This document shows, one piece after another, positions 30,426-40,102 of a DNA stretch of 45,952 nucleotides. This DNA is from Gammaproteobacteria bacterium. Lineage in GTDB: Bacteria > Pseudomonadota > Gammaproteobacteria > Steroidobacterales > Woeseiaceae. Location: assembly GCA_029863125.1 (NCBI GenBank), contig JAOTWB010000019.1, positions 1 through 45,952 on the forward strand, in the 5' to 3' direction. The notes under the pieces are model-generated. The model saw only the letters and a program-made list of their open reading frames with translations, was not told the origin of the DNA and ran no database searches. Numbering within the stretch: position 1 is the first letter of the stretch; each line of letters starts with the position of its first letter. The translations under genes were made by a program, and so were the position numbers.

Positions 30426-31166
30426 ATGCAAATCGGCGTCGTAAGCCTGTTTCCGGAAATGGTTTCGACGATCGCTGAATTTGGTGTCGTGGGCCGCGCA
30501 CTTAGCCGTGAGCTGATTTCGCTGGATATCGAGAATCCGCGGGATCACACGGATGACGTGCATCGTACGGTCGACGACAGGCCATATGGCGGCGGTCCCG
30601 GCATGGTGATGAAGTACGCGCCGCTCGCCGGGGCGCTTCAGGTATCGCGACAGCGGGTGCCTGAGGGTAGTCCGGTGATCTGCCTGTCGCCGCAAGGGGC
30701 CGTGTTCGACCAGGCCGTGGCCGAACGCTATGCGGCCCTGCCAGGTATGATATTGCTGGCTGGGCGCTACGAGGGCATCGATGAACGGCTCATTGAGTCG
30801 CAGGTCGATGAAGAAATTTCGCTGGGCGATTTTGTGCTTTCGGGCGGCGAAATCGCAGCGATGGCGGTGATTGATGCGGTCGTGAGGTTGTTGCCGGGAG
30901 TGCTGGGTGATGATGAGTCCGCGAAGCAGGATTCTTTTGCCGAAGGGCTGCTGGATTGTCCGCACTACACGCGGCCGGAAGTTGTTGGAGAAATGACCGT
31001 GCCGGAGATCTTATTGTCTGGCGATCATGCGAACATCGCGCGGTGGAGGTACAAGCAGGCTTTAGGTCGAACCCAGTTGCGGCGGCCGGATTTGCTTGAA
31101 AAGCTGGATTTGGATGATGAGCAGCGAATGTTGCTCGACGAATTTTTGAAAGAGCAGAAAAGATGA
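30426..31166 (+). CDS. trmD: tRNA (guanine-N1)-methyltransferase TrmD
   Basis: Makes m1G37 in tRNAs reading CUN, CCN and CGG, preventing frameshifts; the tRNA-Leu(CAG) with G37 in this window is one expected substrate. 246 residues: [41 protein letters not shown] and [12 protein letters not shown] form the knotted SAM site. Its stop overlaps the rplS start (ATGA). Confidence 0.97.
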   Translation: MQIGVVSLFPEMVSTIAEFGVVGRALSRELISLDIENPRDHTDDVHRTVDDRPYGGGPGMVMKYAPLAGALQVSRQRVPEGSPVICLSPQGAVFDQAVAERYAALPGMILLAGRYEGIDERLIESQVDEEISLGDFVLSGGEIAAMAVIDAVVRLLPGVLGDDESAKQDSFAEGLLDCPHYTRPEVVGEMTVPEILLSGDHANIARWRYKQALGRTQLRRPDLLEKLDLDDEQRMLLDEFLKEQKR

Positions 31167-31507
31167 GCAAAATAATCGAAGCGATTGAAAACGAGCAAAT
31201 GGGTAAGGAAATTCCCGATTTTGCTCCAGGCGACACGATTGTCGTGCAGGTCAAGGTCAAAGAAGGCGAGCGCGAACGACTGCAGGCATTCGAGGGAATT
31301 GTGATTGCCAAGCGCAATCGTGGCCTGAATTCTTCATTTACGGTGCGAAAAATTTCGCACGGTGAAGGTGTAGAGCGCGTTTTCCAGACCTACAGCCCGG
31401 TTGTCGATTCAGTGGCGGTCAAACGGCGTGGTGACGTTCGGCGTGCCAAGCTGTACTACCTTCGTGGTCGTACCGGAAAAGCGGCGCGCATCAAGGAAAA
31501 GATCTAG
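31163..31507 (+). CDS. rplS: 50S ribosomal protein L19
   Basis: 114 residues. [36 protein letters not shown] and [20 protein letters not shown] are L19 signatures; L19 sits at the 30S-50S interface. ATG overlaps the trmD stop. A short hairpin (CGAGC-CCGT-GCTCG, 31566-31579) follows 60 bp on. Confidence 0.98.
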   Translation: MSKIIEAIENEQMGKEIPDFAPGDTIVVQVKVKEGERERLQAFEGIVIAKRNRGLNSSFTVRKISHGEGVERVFQTYSPVVDSVAVKRRGDVRRAKLYYLRGRTGKAARIKEKI

Positions 31508-31582
31508 TCTGCAGATCGTTTGTAAAGACCTCTGCTGCGCGCATTGCGCGGGGGTCGCTGTGCCGCGAGCCCGTGCTCGGGT

Positions 31583-31610
31583 TTGAAATTCCGACAATAG
31601 TCCACATAAT
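31583..31610 (+). promoter_or_regulatory. Promoter of the TRAP transporter operon
   Basis: TTGAAA, 16-base spacer, CATAAT. The predicted start site (about 31617) falls on an upstream GTG at 31616, which supports the ATG at 31664 as the true start of the first gene. Confidence 0.5.
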
Positions 31611-31663
31611 GCGGCGTGTCTGATTGCTTTGAACCAATCCCCGGTAACGCGGTCCCTCGTGTC

Positions 31664-32536
31664 ATGAGAACAGTATTCGCGATTTACGTCCTGAAGGCGC
31701 TATTTCTGCTGGTCTCGAGCGCTGCGTTTAGCGGCTGCACGGTGATCGTGTCGTCCGCCGCAAACGGTCTGGCCGACAATCTGTCCGTTGCGATCCTGAA
31801 CCAGGACGACCCGGAGCTGGTGCGGGCAGGGGCGCCCTCCTACCTGCTGCTGCTCGACAGTTTCGTCGAGAGCAGCCCGGATAACGCCGATACCCTGGCC
31901 GCCGCGGCTACCCTGTATGCCACCTACGGGGCTGTTTTCGCCAACGACGAGGTGAGGGCCTCTCGTCTGACCACACGCGCCCGGCGGTATGCGCTCAAAG
32001 CGATGTGTGAGTCCTATGCTCCCGCCTGTGGCTGGCCGGACGCGACCTACGACGAGTTTGTTGCGACTTTGAGCGGTATACGGCCCAGGAAAGCAGAATT
32101 TCTGTATACCTACGGCTTTGCCTCGCTGGCCTACCTCAGGGCCCACAGCTCCGACGTGAACTCAATCGCCGAATTACCGCAGATCGAGGCCTTGCTCAGC
32201 CATTATTTGGACATAAGTGGCGACGCAGTTAACAGTAGCGCCTACACCTATATGGGAATATTGCTGACCCTGCGGCCGCCGGCGGCGGGTGGTGAACCGG
32301 AAAGAGCGCGCGGGTACTTTGAAAAGGCCATTGCGCTGACCGGCGGCAAGGACCTCGGGGCGAAAGTTGAGTTCGCCCGAAGCTACGCGAAAAAGCTGTA
32401 TGAACGGGAGATGCACGACCAACTACTGAACGAAGTCATGGCGGCAGATCCCTACCAGGATGGGTATACGCTGGGTAACGTCCTGGCACAGGAAGAAGCG
32501 GCGGCGCTACTCGCCGAAGCAGATGATTATTTTTGA
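31664..32536 (+). CDS. TatT-type TPR lipoprotein of a TRAP transporter
   Basis: 290 residues from ATG 31664. MRTVFAIYVLKALFLLVSSA followed by the lipobox FSGC (Cys near 24) marks a lipoprotein. The body is helical with TPR-like repeats (SPDNADTLAAAATLYATYG, AYTYMGILLTLRPPAAGGEP, ERARGYFEKAIALTGG), matching the TatT/Tp0956 family, periplasmic partners that form complexes with DctP-type receptors. Position directly before dctP fits that role. The longer GTG frame from 31616 is rejected because its start coincides with the predicted transcription start. Confidence 0.85.
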   Translation: MRTVFAIYVLKALFLLVSSAAFSGCTVIVSSAANGLADNLSVAILNQDDPELVRAGAPSYLLLLDSFVESSPDNADTLAAAATLYATYGAVFANDEVRASRLTTRARRYALKAMCESYAPACGWPDATYDEFVATLSGIRPRKAEFLYTYGFASLAYLRAHSSDVNSIAELPQIEALLSHYLDISGDAVNSSAYTYMGILLTLRPPAAGGEPERARGYFEKAIALTGGKDLGAKVEFARSYAKKLYEREMHDQLLNEVMAADPYQDGYTLGNVLAQEEAAALLAEADDYF

Positions 32537-32546
32537 CGGGTAAGTT

Positions 32547-33554
32547 ATGAAAAAGCTGTTCTTGATTCTTGCGGCGCTGGCATTCGGCCTGCCGGCATAC
32601 GCCGTCACGCTGAAGATTGCCACGGCCACGCCGGATGGCACGCAGTGGATGGATGACATGCGCGCGGGTGCCAAAGAGATAAAAGAGCGGACCGAAGGTC
32701 GTGTCGAGATCAAATACTACGGTGGTGGTGTCAAAGGCGACGACAAGAAGGTGCTGGGCCAGATCAGGATCCGTCAACTGCAGGGTGGCGCGTTCACTCC
32801 GTCAGCACTTGCCTCTCAATACCCGGACCTGAACTTGTACGGTATGCCGCTGATCTTTGATTCCGAGGAAGAGGCAGCCTACGTCCGCAGTCGGCTCGAT
32901 GCAAGGCTGCAGAAAGGACTCGAAGACGCCGGCTTCGTCAATTTCGGATTCGCGACATCGGGATTCGCAATTATCATGTCGAACACGCCGGTCAGGTCGT
33001 TGTCCGACATGAAAGGCAAACGCGTGTGGGTGCCCGAGGGAGACGCCATCAGCTACGCATCGATGCAGGCGTTGTCACTGTCTCCGGTTACGCTGCCCCT
33101 GACCGATGTCCTGACCGGCTTACAGACCGGTTTGATCGACATCGTCGCGATTCCTCCTTACGTCGCGTTAATCCTGCAATGGCACACCAAGGTCAAGTAT
33201 GTAACGCAGGTTCCGCTTGTCTATACGTTCGGTTTCATGGCGGTCGACAAGAAAGCGTTTGAAAAAATAAGTCCCGAAGACCAGGCAATTGTCCATGAAG
33301 TGATGGGCAGGATCTATGCGAACTTCAACGAAGTAAACCTGGTCGACAACGCGGCTGCGTTTGATGCTCTGTTGAAAAGCGGTATCGAATCCGTCGAGTT
33401 CGACGAGGAAGAATACCTGAAGACCCGGAAGGTCTTGCTCGCTTCGAACGGGCAGCTGGGTGAGCAAGGCAAGTTCAGCAAAGAGCTTTACGATGAGATG
33501 ATGCGGTACGTGGACGAATATCGCAGCCAACGTGGTGCCACCGGCAGCGATTAG
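32547..33554 (+). CDS. dctP: TRAP transporter solute-binding protein, DctP type
   Basis: Periplasmic receptor of a TRAP transporter. 335 residues: signal peptide MKKLFLILAALAFGLPAYA, then TLKIATATPDGTQWMDDMR, KYYGGGVKGDDKKVLGQIR and a DctP-fold C-terminal half (GKRVWVPEGDAISYASMQAL, TGLQTGLIDIVAIPP). The ligand-binding Arg of the DctP family cannot be placed with certainty, so the substrate (often an organic acid) is unknown. Symbol is at family level. Ten bases after the TatT-like gene. Confidence 0.92.
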   Translation: MKKLFLILAALAFGLPAYAVTLKIATATPDGTQWMDDMRAGAKEIKERTEGRVEIKYYGGGVKGDDKKVLGQIRIRQLQGGAFTPSALASQYPDLNLYGMPLIFDSEEEAAYVRSRLDARLQKGLEDAGFVNFGFATSGFAIIMSNTPVRSLSDMKGKRVWVPEGDAISYASMQALSLSPVTLPLTDVLTGLQTGLIDIVAIPPYVALILQWHTKVKYVTQVPLVYTFGFMAVDKKAFEKISPEDQAIVHEVMGRIYANFNEVNLVDNAAAFDALLKSGIESVEFDEEEYLKTRKVLLASNGQLGEQGKFSKELYDEMMRYVDEYRSQRGATGSD

Positions 33555-33556
33555 CT

Positions 33557-34078
33557 GTGTACTACCGATTTATCGCCCTGCTCGAGCGTCTCGAAAGAAC
33601 CGGTAACTTTCTTGAAACTGCGGCCCTCGTAACGCTTTTCAGCTCGATGATGCTGCTGGCAGTGGGGCAGATCGTACTCCGGGAAATATTCAATACCGGA
33701 TTCGTCTGGGCAGACGAACTGATCAAGCTGATGGTGCTCTGGCTGGCGATGGTTGGTTCGATTTCAGCAGCGCGGGAAAATCGTCATATACGCATCGATG
33801 CGCTATCCCATGTGCTCCCTGACCTCGGAATCCAGGCTATTCGCATTTTCGTCGATTTGTTTGCAGCACTCGTCTGCAGCGTGATCGCCTGGCAGGCGTG
33901 GCGATACCTGCAGGTTGAAATCGAATACGAGGATACGGTGCTGGTCAATATCCCGGCCTGGATTGCCCACAGTATTATGCCGGCCGCATTTCTGCTCATC
34001 AGTTTTCGTTTTCTCGTACTGGTAGTGAAGCAAATTGGCGCGATCGTCACGCGTTCTTCCCTTAGGCCGGGCGCGTGA
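33557..34078 (+). CDS. dctQ: TRAP transporter small membrane subunit, DctQ type
   Basis: 173 residues, four membrane spans. FVWADELIKLMVLWLAMVGS and the following RENRHIRIDAL are characteristic of DctQ subunits. GTG start two bases after dctP; its stop overlaps the dctM start (GTGA). Confidence 0.92.
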   Translation: MYYRFIALLERLERTGNFLETAALVTLFSSMMLLAVGQIVLREIFNTGFVWADELIKLMVLWLAMVGSISAARENRHIRIDALSHVLPDLGIQAIRIFVDLFAALVCSVIAWQAWRYLQVEIEYEDTVLVNIPAWIAHSIMPAAFLLISFRFLVLVVKQIGAIVTRSSLRPGA

Positions 34079-35334
34079 TTATTCTCAGCACGCTGCTGGT
34101 CCTGCTGGCAATATTCGGAGCGCCTCTCTTTGCAGTCATTGCTGCCAGCGCGATGATCGGTTTTTACAAAGAGGGAACGGACCTGATGATCATGGCTCTG
34201 GAAGTACAGAGCATTGCCAGCATGCCGTTTCTCGCTGCAATTCCGCTGTTCACGTTTGCCGGCTACCTCCTCAGCGAAAGTCATGCGCCAAGGCGGCTCG
34301 TCAAGCTGACGGGCGCGATGCTGGGCTGGATGCCCGGCGGGCTCGCGCTCGTATGCCTCGCTGCCTGCGCGTTCTTTACCGCATTTACGGGCGCGTCCGG
34401 CGTAACGATCATCGCGCTTGGCGCTATCCTGTACCCGGCCTTGAAGCAGGACGGCTACGGCGACAAGTTCAACCTCGGTCTCGTTACGTCGGCCGGAAGC
34501 CTCGGGCTGTTGTTTGCACCATCGCTGCCGCTGATCCTCTATGGCGTTATCGCCGAAGTGCCCGTTGACAACCTGTTCCTGGCCGGCATCTTGCCGGGCC
34601 TGCTGATGCTGCTGATGCTGTCAGCGTGGAACCTCTGGGTGAACCGTGCAATCCGCAAGCCGCTCAGTTCCTTTTCAATCCGCGAGGTTGGATCGGCGCT
34701 GCGCGAGGCGATCTGGGAACTGCCGCTCCCGATTGTCGTTCTGGGCGGCATTTATTCCGGATTTTTCGCGGTTTCCGAAGCGGCTGCCGTTACGGCGCTA
34801 TACGTCGTGCTCGTGGAAGTCGTCATCCTGCACGAGATTCCGCTACGCGAACTGCCGCGCATCATGCGCGCGTCGATGGTGCTGGTCGGTGCGATCCTCA
34901 TCATCCTTGGCCTGTCGGTTGCATCGACCAGCTATATGATCGATGCGGATATTCCGCAGCGCCTGTTCGAGCTTGTCTCGAGCATGGTAAGCAGCCAGAC
35001 TTCGTTTCTGTTACTGCTGTTGCTCTTCCTGCTCGTTCTCGGCGCGATTCTGGACATCTTCTCCGCTATCGTCCTGGTTGTGCCCCTGATCCTCCCGATT
35101 GCCGCCGGGTACGGCGTAAACGAGGTGCACCTGGGCATCGTCTTCCTCGCTGCGATGCAGCTCGGATACCTGACTCCGCCGGTCGGACTCAACCTGTTCA
35201 TTGCGAGCTACCGCTTTGAGAAGCCGATCATGCACGTTTACTCGGCGACGTTCCCGTTCCTGATCATCCTGATGCTGTCAGTCGTGATGATCACCTTCTT
35301 GCCGGAGCTGTCGCTGGCCTTTCTGTCGGACTGA
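34075..35334 (+). CDS. dctM: TRAP transporter large membrane subunit, DctM type
   Basis: 419 residues, about eleven membrane spans; the ion-coupled transport channel. FLAAIPLFTFAGYLLSES near 60, GASGVTIIALGAILYPAL, SLGLLFAPSLPLILYGVIAE and the C-terminal LTPPVGLNLFIAS are conserved DctM segments. GTG start overlapping dctQ. Completes a four-gene TatT-DctP-DctQ-DctM operon. Confidence 0.94.
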   Translation: MIILSTLLVLLAIFGAPLFAVIAASAMIGFYKEGTDLMIMALEVQSIASMPFLAAIPLFTFAGYLLSESHAPRRLVKLTGAMLGWMPGGLALVCLAACAFFTAFTGASGVTIIALGAILYPALKQDGYGDKFNLGLVTSAGSLGLLFAPSLPLILYGVIAEVPVDNLFLAGILPGLLMLLMLSAWNLWVNRAIRKPLSSFSIREVGSALREAIWELPLPIVVLGGIYSGFFAVSEAAAVTALYVVLVEVVILHEIPLRELPRIMRASMVLVGAILIILGLSVASTSYMIDADIPQRLFELVSSMVSSQTSFLLLLLLFLLVLGAILDIFSAIVLVVPLILPIAAGYGVNEVHLGIVFLAAMQLGYLTPPVGLNLFIASYRFEKPIMHVYSATFPFLIILMLSVVMITFLPELSLAFLSD

Positions 35335-35450
35335 CGGCGCGCTGTTGACAATCTGACGGGCCGGTTACGTCTAGACCGGGCCCACAACCTGCGCCTCTTG
35401 GTGTAAAGTGCGGCACAGGCATATCCGAAAGGCTGAGGAATTCAGGACTC

Positions 35451-37304
35451 ATGAGTAAGGGCAATTTAATCCGGCGCATGCTGGCATCGCTATGGCGCGG
35501 CCTCAACGGGTTGCGAAAAGTGCTTCACCTTGTGCTGCTGCTGTTCATTTTCCTGGTGTTTTTCGGCGCAATGTCGGGAACTCCGCCGCTAATGCCAAAA
35601 AAAGCGGCGCTGTTTATTCAGCCGTCCGGAATGCTCGTGGAACAGCTGGAGGGCGATCCATTTGATCGCGCGCTAACCGAGCTGGTCGGAGACACTCCGC
35701 CGCAGACACTCGTACAGGACGTCGTTGACGCGCTCGAGTTCGCGCGTACCGACGACCGTATTGCTGCCGTTCATCTCGAGCTGAGCGTGTTTGCTTCAGG
35801 GGGCCTGAACAAACTGCAGCTTGTTGCGCAGGCGATCGACGCCTTCCGGGAATCGGGAAAACCGGTTATCGCCAGCGCCGATTTTTTTGCGCAGCAGGGT
35901 TACTACCTGGCGGCCCACGCCGACGAGCTGTATCTGCATCCGGAAGGCCTGGTGTTGCTGCAGGGCTATGGCTCGTTCCGCAATTATTTCAAGGATGCGA
36001 TAGACCTTCTGCGAATCGATTGGAACGTATTTAGAGTGGGTACGCACAAGTCTTTTGTCGAACCCTATACGCGTATGGACATGTCTCCGGAAGACAGGGA
36101 GTCGAGGAGCCGTCTGATTAATCAATTCTGGAGCAAGTATCAGCAGGACGTAGTGGCGGCACGCGGGCTGCCTGAAGGCGCGATCGATGACTACGCGCAA
36201 AACATGGTCGAGCGAGTCGCAGGCGCCAATGGCGACATCGCCGCCGCCGCGCGTGACAACGGTCTGGTCGATGACCTGCTGAGTCGAAATGCGCTGCGCG
36301 AGCGTATCAAGGAATACGCGGGAGTGGATTCAGACGATGAGGCGCTTTACTCGTCGGTGTCGATGCGCGAGTACCTGGGCCAGATGCGGTTGCTGCACAA
36401 GCCAAAGAAAAAAGGAAAGAACGTGGCAATCGTCGTTGCCGCCGGGGAGATTCTCGACGGAACCCAGCCGCCCGGCACCATCGGCGGCGACTCGACGGCG
36501 GCCTTGCTGCGTAACGCGATGAGCGATGAGACCGTGCAGGCCGTGGTGCTTCGCGTCGATAGCCCTGGCGGCAGTTCGTTCGCATCAGAGGTGATTGCGA
36601 ACGAGATTGCGGCACTGCAGGCGGCCGGCAAACCCGTCGTTGCATCGATGAGCAGCGTGGCTGCTTCGGGGGGCTACTGGATATCGGCTGGTGCTGACAA
36701 GATAATCGCCAGCCCATCGACCGTGACAGGATCGATCGGTGTCTTTGGCATGATCCCGACCTTCCAGCGATCGCTCGACGTCGTCGGTGTGGCGACTGAC
36801 GGAGTTGCTACGACACCATGGGCGGGTGCTCTGCGACTGGATCGCGAGATGTCTGACGCTTCGAAGCAAATGGTGCAGATGCTCGTCGAAAACGTCTACG
36901 ATGATTTCATCTCGCGCGTGGCCGAACACCGTGGCCTGGACAAGCAGACCGTGGATAGCATTGGCCAGGGGCAGGTCTGGACCGGCGCTGATGCCCTCGA
37001 TAACGGCCTGGTCGATCAGCTCGGCGATCTTGATGACGCTGTGGCGGTGGCCGCAGAACTCGCGGGTCTCGAAGAGGGGAGCTACGGCAGGAAGACGATT
37101 CGGCGGGAACTGTCGCCCACGGAGCAGATGATTGTCGATTTCCTGACGTTGGTGAAATCCGCGGGTATCGATCCGTCCGGCTTCGTTCGCGAGCCCGCAC
37201 CGGTTGCGGTATTTGCGAATCAGCTGCACAAGTTGCTCGCGGACGTCAGGAAATTCAATGATCCGAGGGGCGTCTACACGCACTGTTTCTGCGAAATCGA
37301 CTAG
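35451..37304 (+). CDS. sppA: Signal peptide peptidase SppA, 67K type
   Basis: Membrane serine protease that cuts up released signal peptides. 617 residues, against 618 in E. coli: an N-terminal membrane span (about 26-44), two tandem SppA domains, catalytic Lys near 199 (VGTHKSFVEPYTR) and nucleophile Ser near 405 (SVAASGGYWISAGADKI). ATG at 35451 follows AGGAATTC. A separate promoter region of about 115 bp parts it from dctM. It converges on tdh. Confidence 0.95.
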   Translation: MSKGNLIRRMLASLWRGLNGLRKVLHLVLLLFIFLVFFGAMSGTPPLMPKKAALFIQPSGMLVEQLEGDPFDRALTELVGDTPPQTLVQDVVDALEFARTDDRIAAVHLELSVFASGGLNKLQLVAQAIDAFRESGKPVIASADFFAQQGYYLAAHADELYLHPEGLVLLQGYGSFRNYFKDAIDLLRIDWNVFRVGTHKSFVEPYTRMDMSPEDRESRSRLINQFWSKYQQDVVAARGLPEGAIDDYAQNMVERVAGANGDIAAAARDNGLVDDLLSRNALRERIKEYAGVDSDDEALYSSVSMREYLGQMRLLHKPKKKGKNVAIVVAAGEILDGTQPPGTIGGDSTAALLRNAMSDETVQAVVLRVDSPGGSSFASEVIANEIAALQAAGKPVVASMSSVAASGGYWISAGADKIIASPSTVTGSIGVFGMIPTFQRSLDVVGVATDGVATTPWAGALRLDREMSDASKQMVQMLVENVYDDFISRVAEHRGLDKQTVDSIGQGQVWTGADALDNGLVDQLGDLDDAVAVAAELAGLEEGSYGRKTIRRELSPTEQMIVDFLTLVKSAGIDPSGFVREPAPVAVFANQLHKLLADVRKFNDPRGVYTHCFCEID

Positions 37305-37320
37305 CGCGCCGCGCGCCGCG

Positions 37321-38346
37321 TCAGTTCCAGTGCAAAATCACTTTGCCCGTCTGACCAGACTCCATCAGTTCGAACGCGGGCTGGAACTCGTCGATATCGA
37401 AATGGTGGGTGATAACGGGCTCCATGTTCAGGCCGCTTTGCAGCATGCTGGACATCTTGTACCAGGTCTCGAACATCTCCCGGCCATAGATCCCCTTGAT
37501 GAACAGACCTTTGAAAATGACGTCATTCCAGTCGATGGCCATTTCGCCGGGCGGAATGCCGAGCATCGCGATTTTACCGCCATGGTGCATCGTTCTCAGC
37601 ATGTCGCGGAACGCCTGCGGATTGCCCGACATTTCCATGCCGACGTCGAATCCTTCTTCCATACCCAGTTCGTGCATCGTATCGTCGATGGTCTCCCGGT
37701 TGACGTTGAGCGCTCGTGAGGCGCCCATTTTTCGCGCAAGCGCCAGCCGGTAGTCGTTGACGTCAGTGATGACAATGTGGCGGGCACCGGCGAAGCGGGC
37801 GATGGCGACGGCCATAACGCCAATGGGGCCGGCGCCCGTGATCAAGACGTCTTCACCCACTAGATCGAAGGATAAAGCGGTATGCGTAGCATTACCGAGC
37901 GGATCGAGAATTGACGCCATGTCGTCGCTGATCAGGTCAGGCAGTTTGAAGACATTGAATGCGGGGACCGAAAGGTATTCGGCAAACGCACCGGGTCGGC
38001 TGACGCCTATGCCAATTGCATTCATACACAGATGGCGTCGGCCGGCGCGACAGTTGCGACAAACTCCACAGGTGATATGACCCTCGGCCGAAACCCTGTC
38101 GCCGACGCTGAATCCGCGGACTTCGATGCCCATGTCGACGATTTCGCCGCTGAACTCGTGGCCGACCACCATAGGCACGGGTATTGTCGCCTGCGCCCAC
38201 TCGTCCCACTTGAAAATATGAATGTCGGTGCCGCAGATCGCCGTGCGATTGACCTTGATCAAAACATCGTTATGGCCGACTTCGGGACCCGCGATGTCCT
38301 CCATCCAGATACCCGGCTCAGGTTTAGCTTTGACCAGTGCTTTCAT
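37321..38346 (-). CDS. tdh: L-threonine 3-dehydrogenase
   Basis: Zinc- and NAD-dependent enzyme that turns threonine into 2-amino-3-ketobutyrate. 341 residues, the E. coli length: catalytic-zinc Cys near 38 ([10 protein letters not shown]), [10 protein letters not shown], structural-zinc cluster [15 protein letters not shown] and the NAD-binding [15 protein letters not shown]. Second gene of the kbl-tdh operon; the enzymes act in sequence. Confidence 0.97.
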   Translation of the reverse strand: MKALVKAKPEPGIWMEDIAGPEVGHNDVLIKVNRTAICGTDIHIFKWDEWAQATIPVPMVVGHEFSGEIVDMGIEVRGFSVGDRVSAEGHITCGVCRNCRAGRRHLCMNAIGIGVSRPGAFAEYLSVPAFNVFKLPDLISDDMASILDPLGNATHTALSFDLVGEDVLITGAGPIGVMAVAIARFAGARHIVITDVNDYRLALARKMGASRALNVNRETIDDTMHELGMEEGFDVGMEMSGNPQAFRDMLRTMHHGGKIAMLGIPPGEMAIDWNDVIFKGLFIKGIYGREMFETWYKMSSMLQSGLNMEPVITHHFDIDEFQPAFELMESGQTGKVILHWN

Positions 38347-38368
38347 CGTTATTCCCGGCCGCGTCGAT

Positions 38369-39568
38369 TCATTGGATTAGCCGCAGTTCGCGGCCGACGG
38401 CAGTAAATGCGTCAATCGCTTTGTCGAGATGTTTGCGCGTCAACCCGGCCGACATCTGTGTGCGAATTCTCGCCTCTCCCTTCGGGACCACCGGGAACGA
38501 GAAGCCGATCACGTAGATCCCTCTCTCAAGGAGTCGGTCGGCCATCGTCGCAGCAAGCTTGGCATCCCCAAGCATTACAGGGATGATCGGGTGTTCGCCG
38601 GGCTTCAGCTCGAAGCCTTTCTCCGTCATCTTGCGGCGGAAATAGGTCGCGTTTTCATGAAGTTGCTCCTGCAGGGAGCTATCGCGCTCGAGCAAGTCGA
38701 GGACGGCGATCGATGCCGCCGCGATCATCGGCGCAACGGAATTCGAAAAGAGGTAGGGACGCGAGCGCTGCCGCAGCCAGCCCACGACCTCCTTGCGGCC
38801 AGAGGTGTACCCGCCGGACGCGCCGCCGAGCGCTTTGCCCAGCGTTCCTGTGATGATGTCGATTTGTCCCATTACGCCGCGGTATTCGTGCGTACCGCGT
38901 CCGGTTTTCCCGAGAAACCCGGTCGCATGGCAGTCATCTATCATTGTAAGGGCATCAAACTCACGGGCGAGATCGCAAATGCTGCCGAGGTCGGCGATTG
39001 TGCCGTCCATCGAGAATACACCGTCCGTAACGATAAGCCGGTTAATGGCAGCGGAAGCGCCCTCCAGCTGTGTACGGAGATCCTGCATGTCGTTGTTGGC
39101 ATAACGGTAGCGCTGCGCCTTGCACAGTCGAATACCGTCGATGATGCTGGCGTGGTTCAGCGCGTCACTGACAACTGCATCGTCGGGTCCCAGGAGCGTT
39201 TCGAACAGGCCGCCATTGGCATCGAAACAGGACGGATACAGGATCGTGTCCTCTGTCCCGAGAAAGTCGCTGATACGTGCTTCGAGTTCCTTGTGGATGG
39301 TCTGCGTGCCGCAAATGAATCGTACGGACGCCATACCATACCCATACTTGTCGAGAGCCTTGTGAGCTGCCGCGATGACCTCCGGATGGTTGGCAAGGCC
39401 GAGGTAGTTGTTCGCGCACAGGTTGAGGACGTGTTCTGTGCCGCCATTCGAGCGCACGTCGATGGCGGCTTGCTGTGGTCCCGCGATAAGTCTCTCGGTC
39501 TTGAAAAGGCCCTCTGTTTTGAGCGCCTCGGTCTGTCTGCCGAGTGATTCCAAAAAGGTCGTAGGCAC
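38369..39568 (-). CDS. kbl: 2-amino-3-ketobutyrate CoA ligase (glycine C-acetyltransferase)
   Basis: PLP enzyme that splits 2-amino-3-ketobutyrate with CoA into glycine and acetyl-CoA. 399 residues from the GTG at 39568, matching the E. coli 398; the longer frame from 39598 is less likely. [30 protein letters not shown] and [10 protein letters not shown] lead to the PLP lysine in [15 protein letters not shown]. It is followed by tdh. Confidence 0.97.
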   Translation of the reverse strand: MPTTFLESLGRQTEALKTEGLFKTERLIAGPQQAAIDVRSNGGTEHVLNLCANNYLGLANHPEVIAAAHKALDKYGYGMASVRFICGTQTIHKELEARISDFLGTEDTILYPSCFDANGGLFETLLGPDDAVVSDALNHASIIDGIRLCKAQRYRYANNDMQDLRTQLEGASAAINRLIVTDGVFSMDGTIADLGSICDLAREFDALTMIDDCHATGFLGKTGRGTHEYRGVMGQIDIITGTLGKALGGASGGYTSGRKEVVGWLRQRSRPYLFSNSVAPMIAAASIAVLDLLERDSSLQEQLHENATYFRRKMTEKGFELKPGEHPIIPVMLGDAKLAATMADRLLERGIYVIGFSFPVVPKGEARIRTQMSAGLTRKHLDKAIDAFTAVGRELRLIQ

Positions 39569-39628
39569 GGGTTTGCTCTCTGCGTTCGAAGGACGCAAAG
39601 TATATCAGGAGGCCAAAGGAGATTGGTC

Positions 39629-40012
39629 GTGTCAAACGACTCGCTAAGACTGGATCGATGGCTCTGGTTTACTCGATTTTACAAGACGCGGACCGCGGCA
39701 CAGGCGGCCGTGAACGGCGGGCACGTACGCGTCAACGGCGAGCGTGCTCGTGCAGCGACCAGCGTACGCGTTGGTGACGAAATCCGGCTCGTTCGTCAGC
39801 AGTCTGCCTACGCGCTAAAAATTCTGGCGATTCCGGCCCGGCGCGGCCCGGCGAAAGATGCGCAAGCGTGCTACGAGGAGCCTCCGGAAAGCGCCGCACG
39901 ACGGGAACGACAGCTTGCCGAGCTGCGGCGAGACCGAATGCAGATGCCCATGACGAAGGGCAAGCCCGACAAGCATACGCGCCGTCAGTTACGCGATCGA
40001 AAGGGCCGATAA
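39629..40012 (+). CDS. hslR: Ribosome-associated heat shock protein Hsp15 (S4 domain)
   Basis: 127 residues from the GTG at 39629, which follows AAAGGAGA at good spacing. The S4 RNA-binding domain (LRLDRWLWFTRFYKTRTAAQ, GGHVRVNGERARAATSVRVG) and a basic C-terminal tail match Hsp15, which binds 50S subunits carrying stalled nascent chains. Diverges from kbl. Confidence 0.9.
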   Translation: MSNDSLRLDRWLWFTRFYKTRTAAQAAVNGGHVRVNGERARAATSVRVGDEIRLVRQQSAYALKILAIPARRGPAKDAQACYEEPPESAARRERQLAELRRDRMQMPMTKGKPDKHTRRQLRDRKGR

Positions 40013-40038
40013 CAATGCCCGCCACGCGGCGAATACCC

Positions 40039-40044
40039 TATAAT
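40039..40044 (+). promoter_or_regulatory. Candidate putA -10 element
   Basis: A perfect TATAAT lies 59 bp before the putA ATG at 40103, but no good -35 box sits 17 bases upstream of it (TGCCCG there). An activator could make up for this. Confidence 0.35.
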
Positions 40045-40102
40045 CGCCGCCCGACTCTTCCTTTTTGAGTCCGCCGTAAGAGTGGGCGTTCGGAGTTTCT
40101 GC

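Noticed and set aside
37305..37320. GCGCGC-rich run between sppA and tdh as a terminator
   Set aside because: It is self-complementary only by its GC repeat and has no T-tract on either strand.
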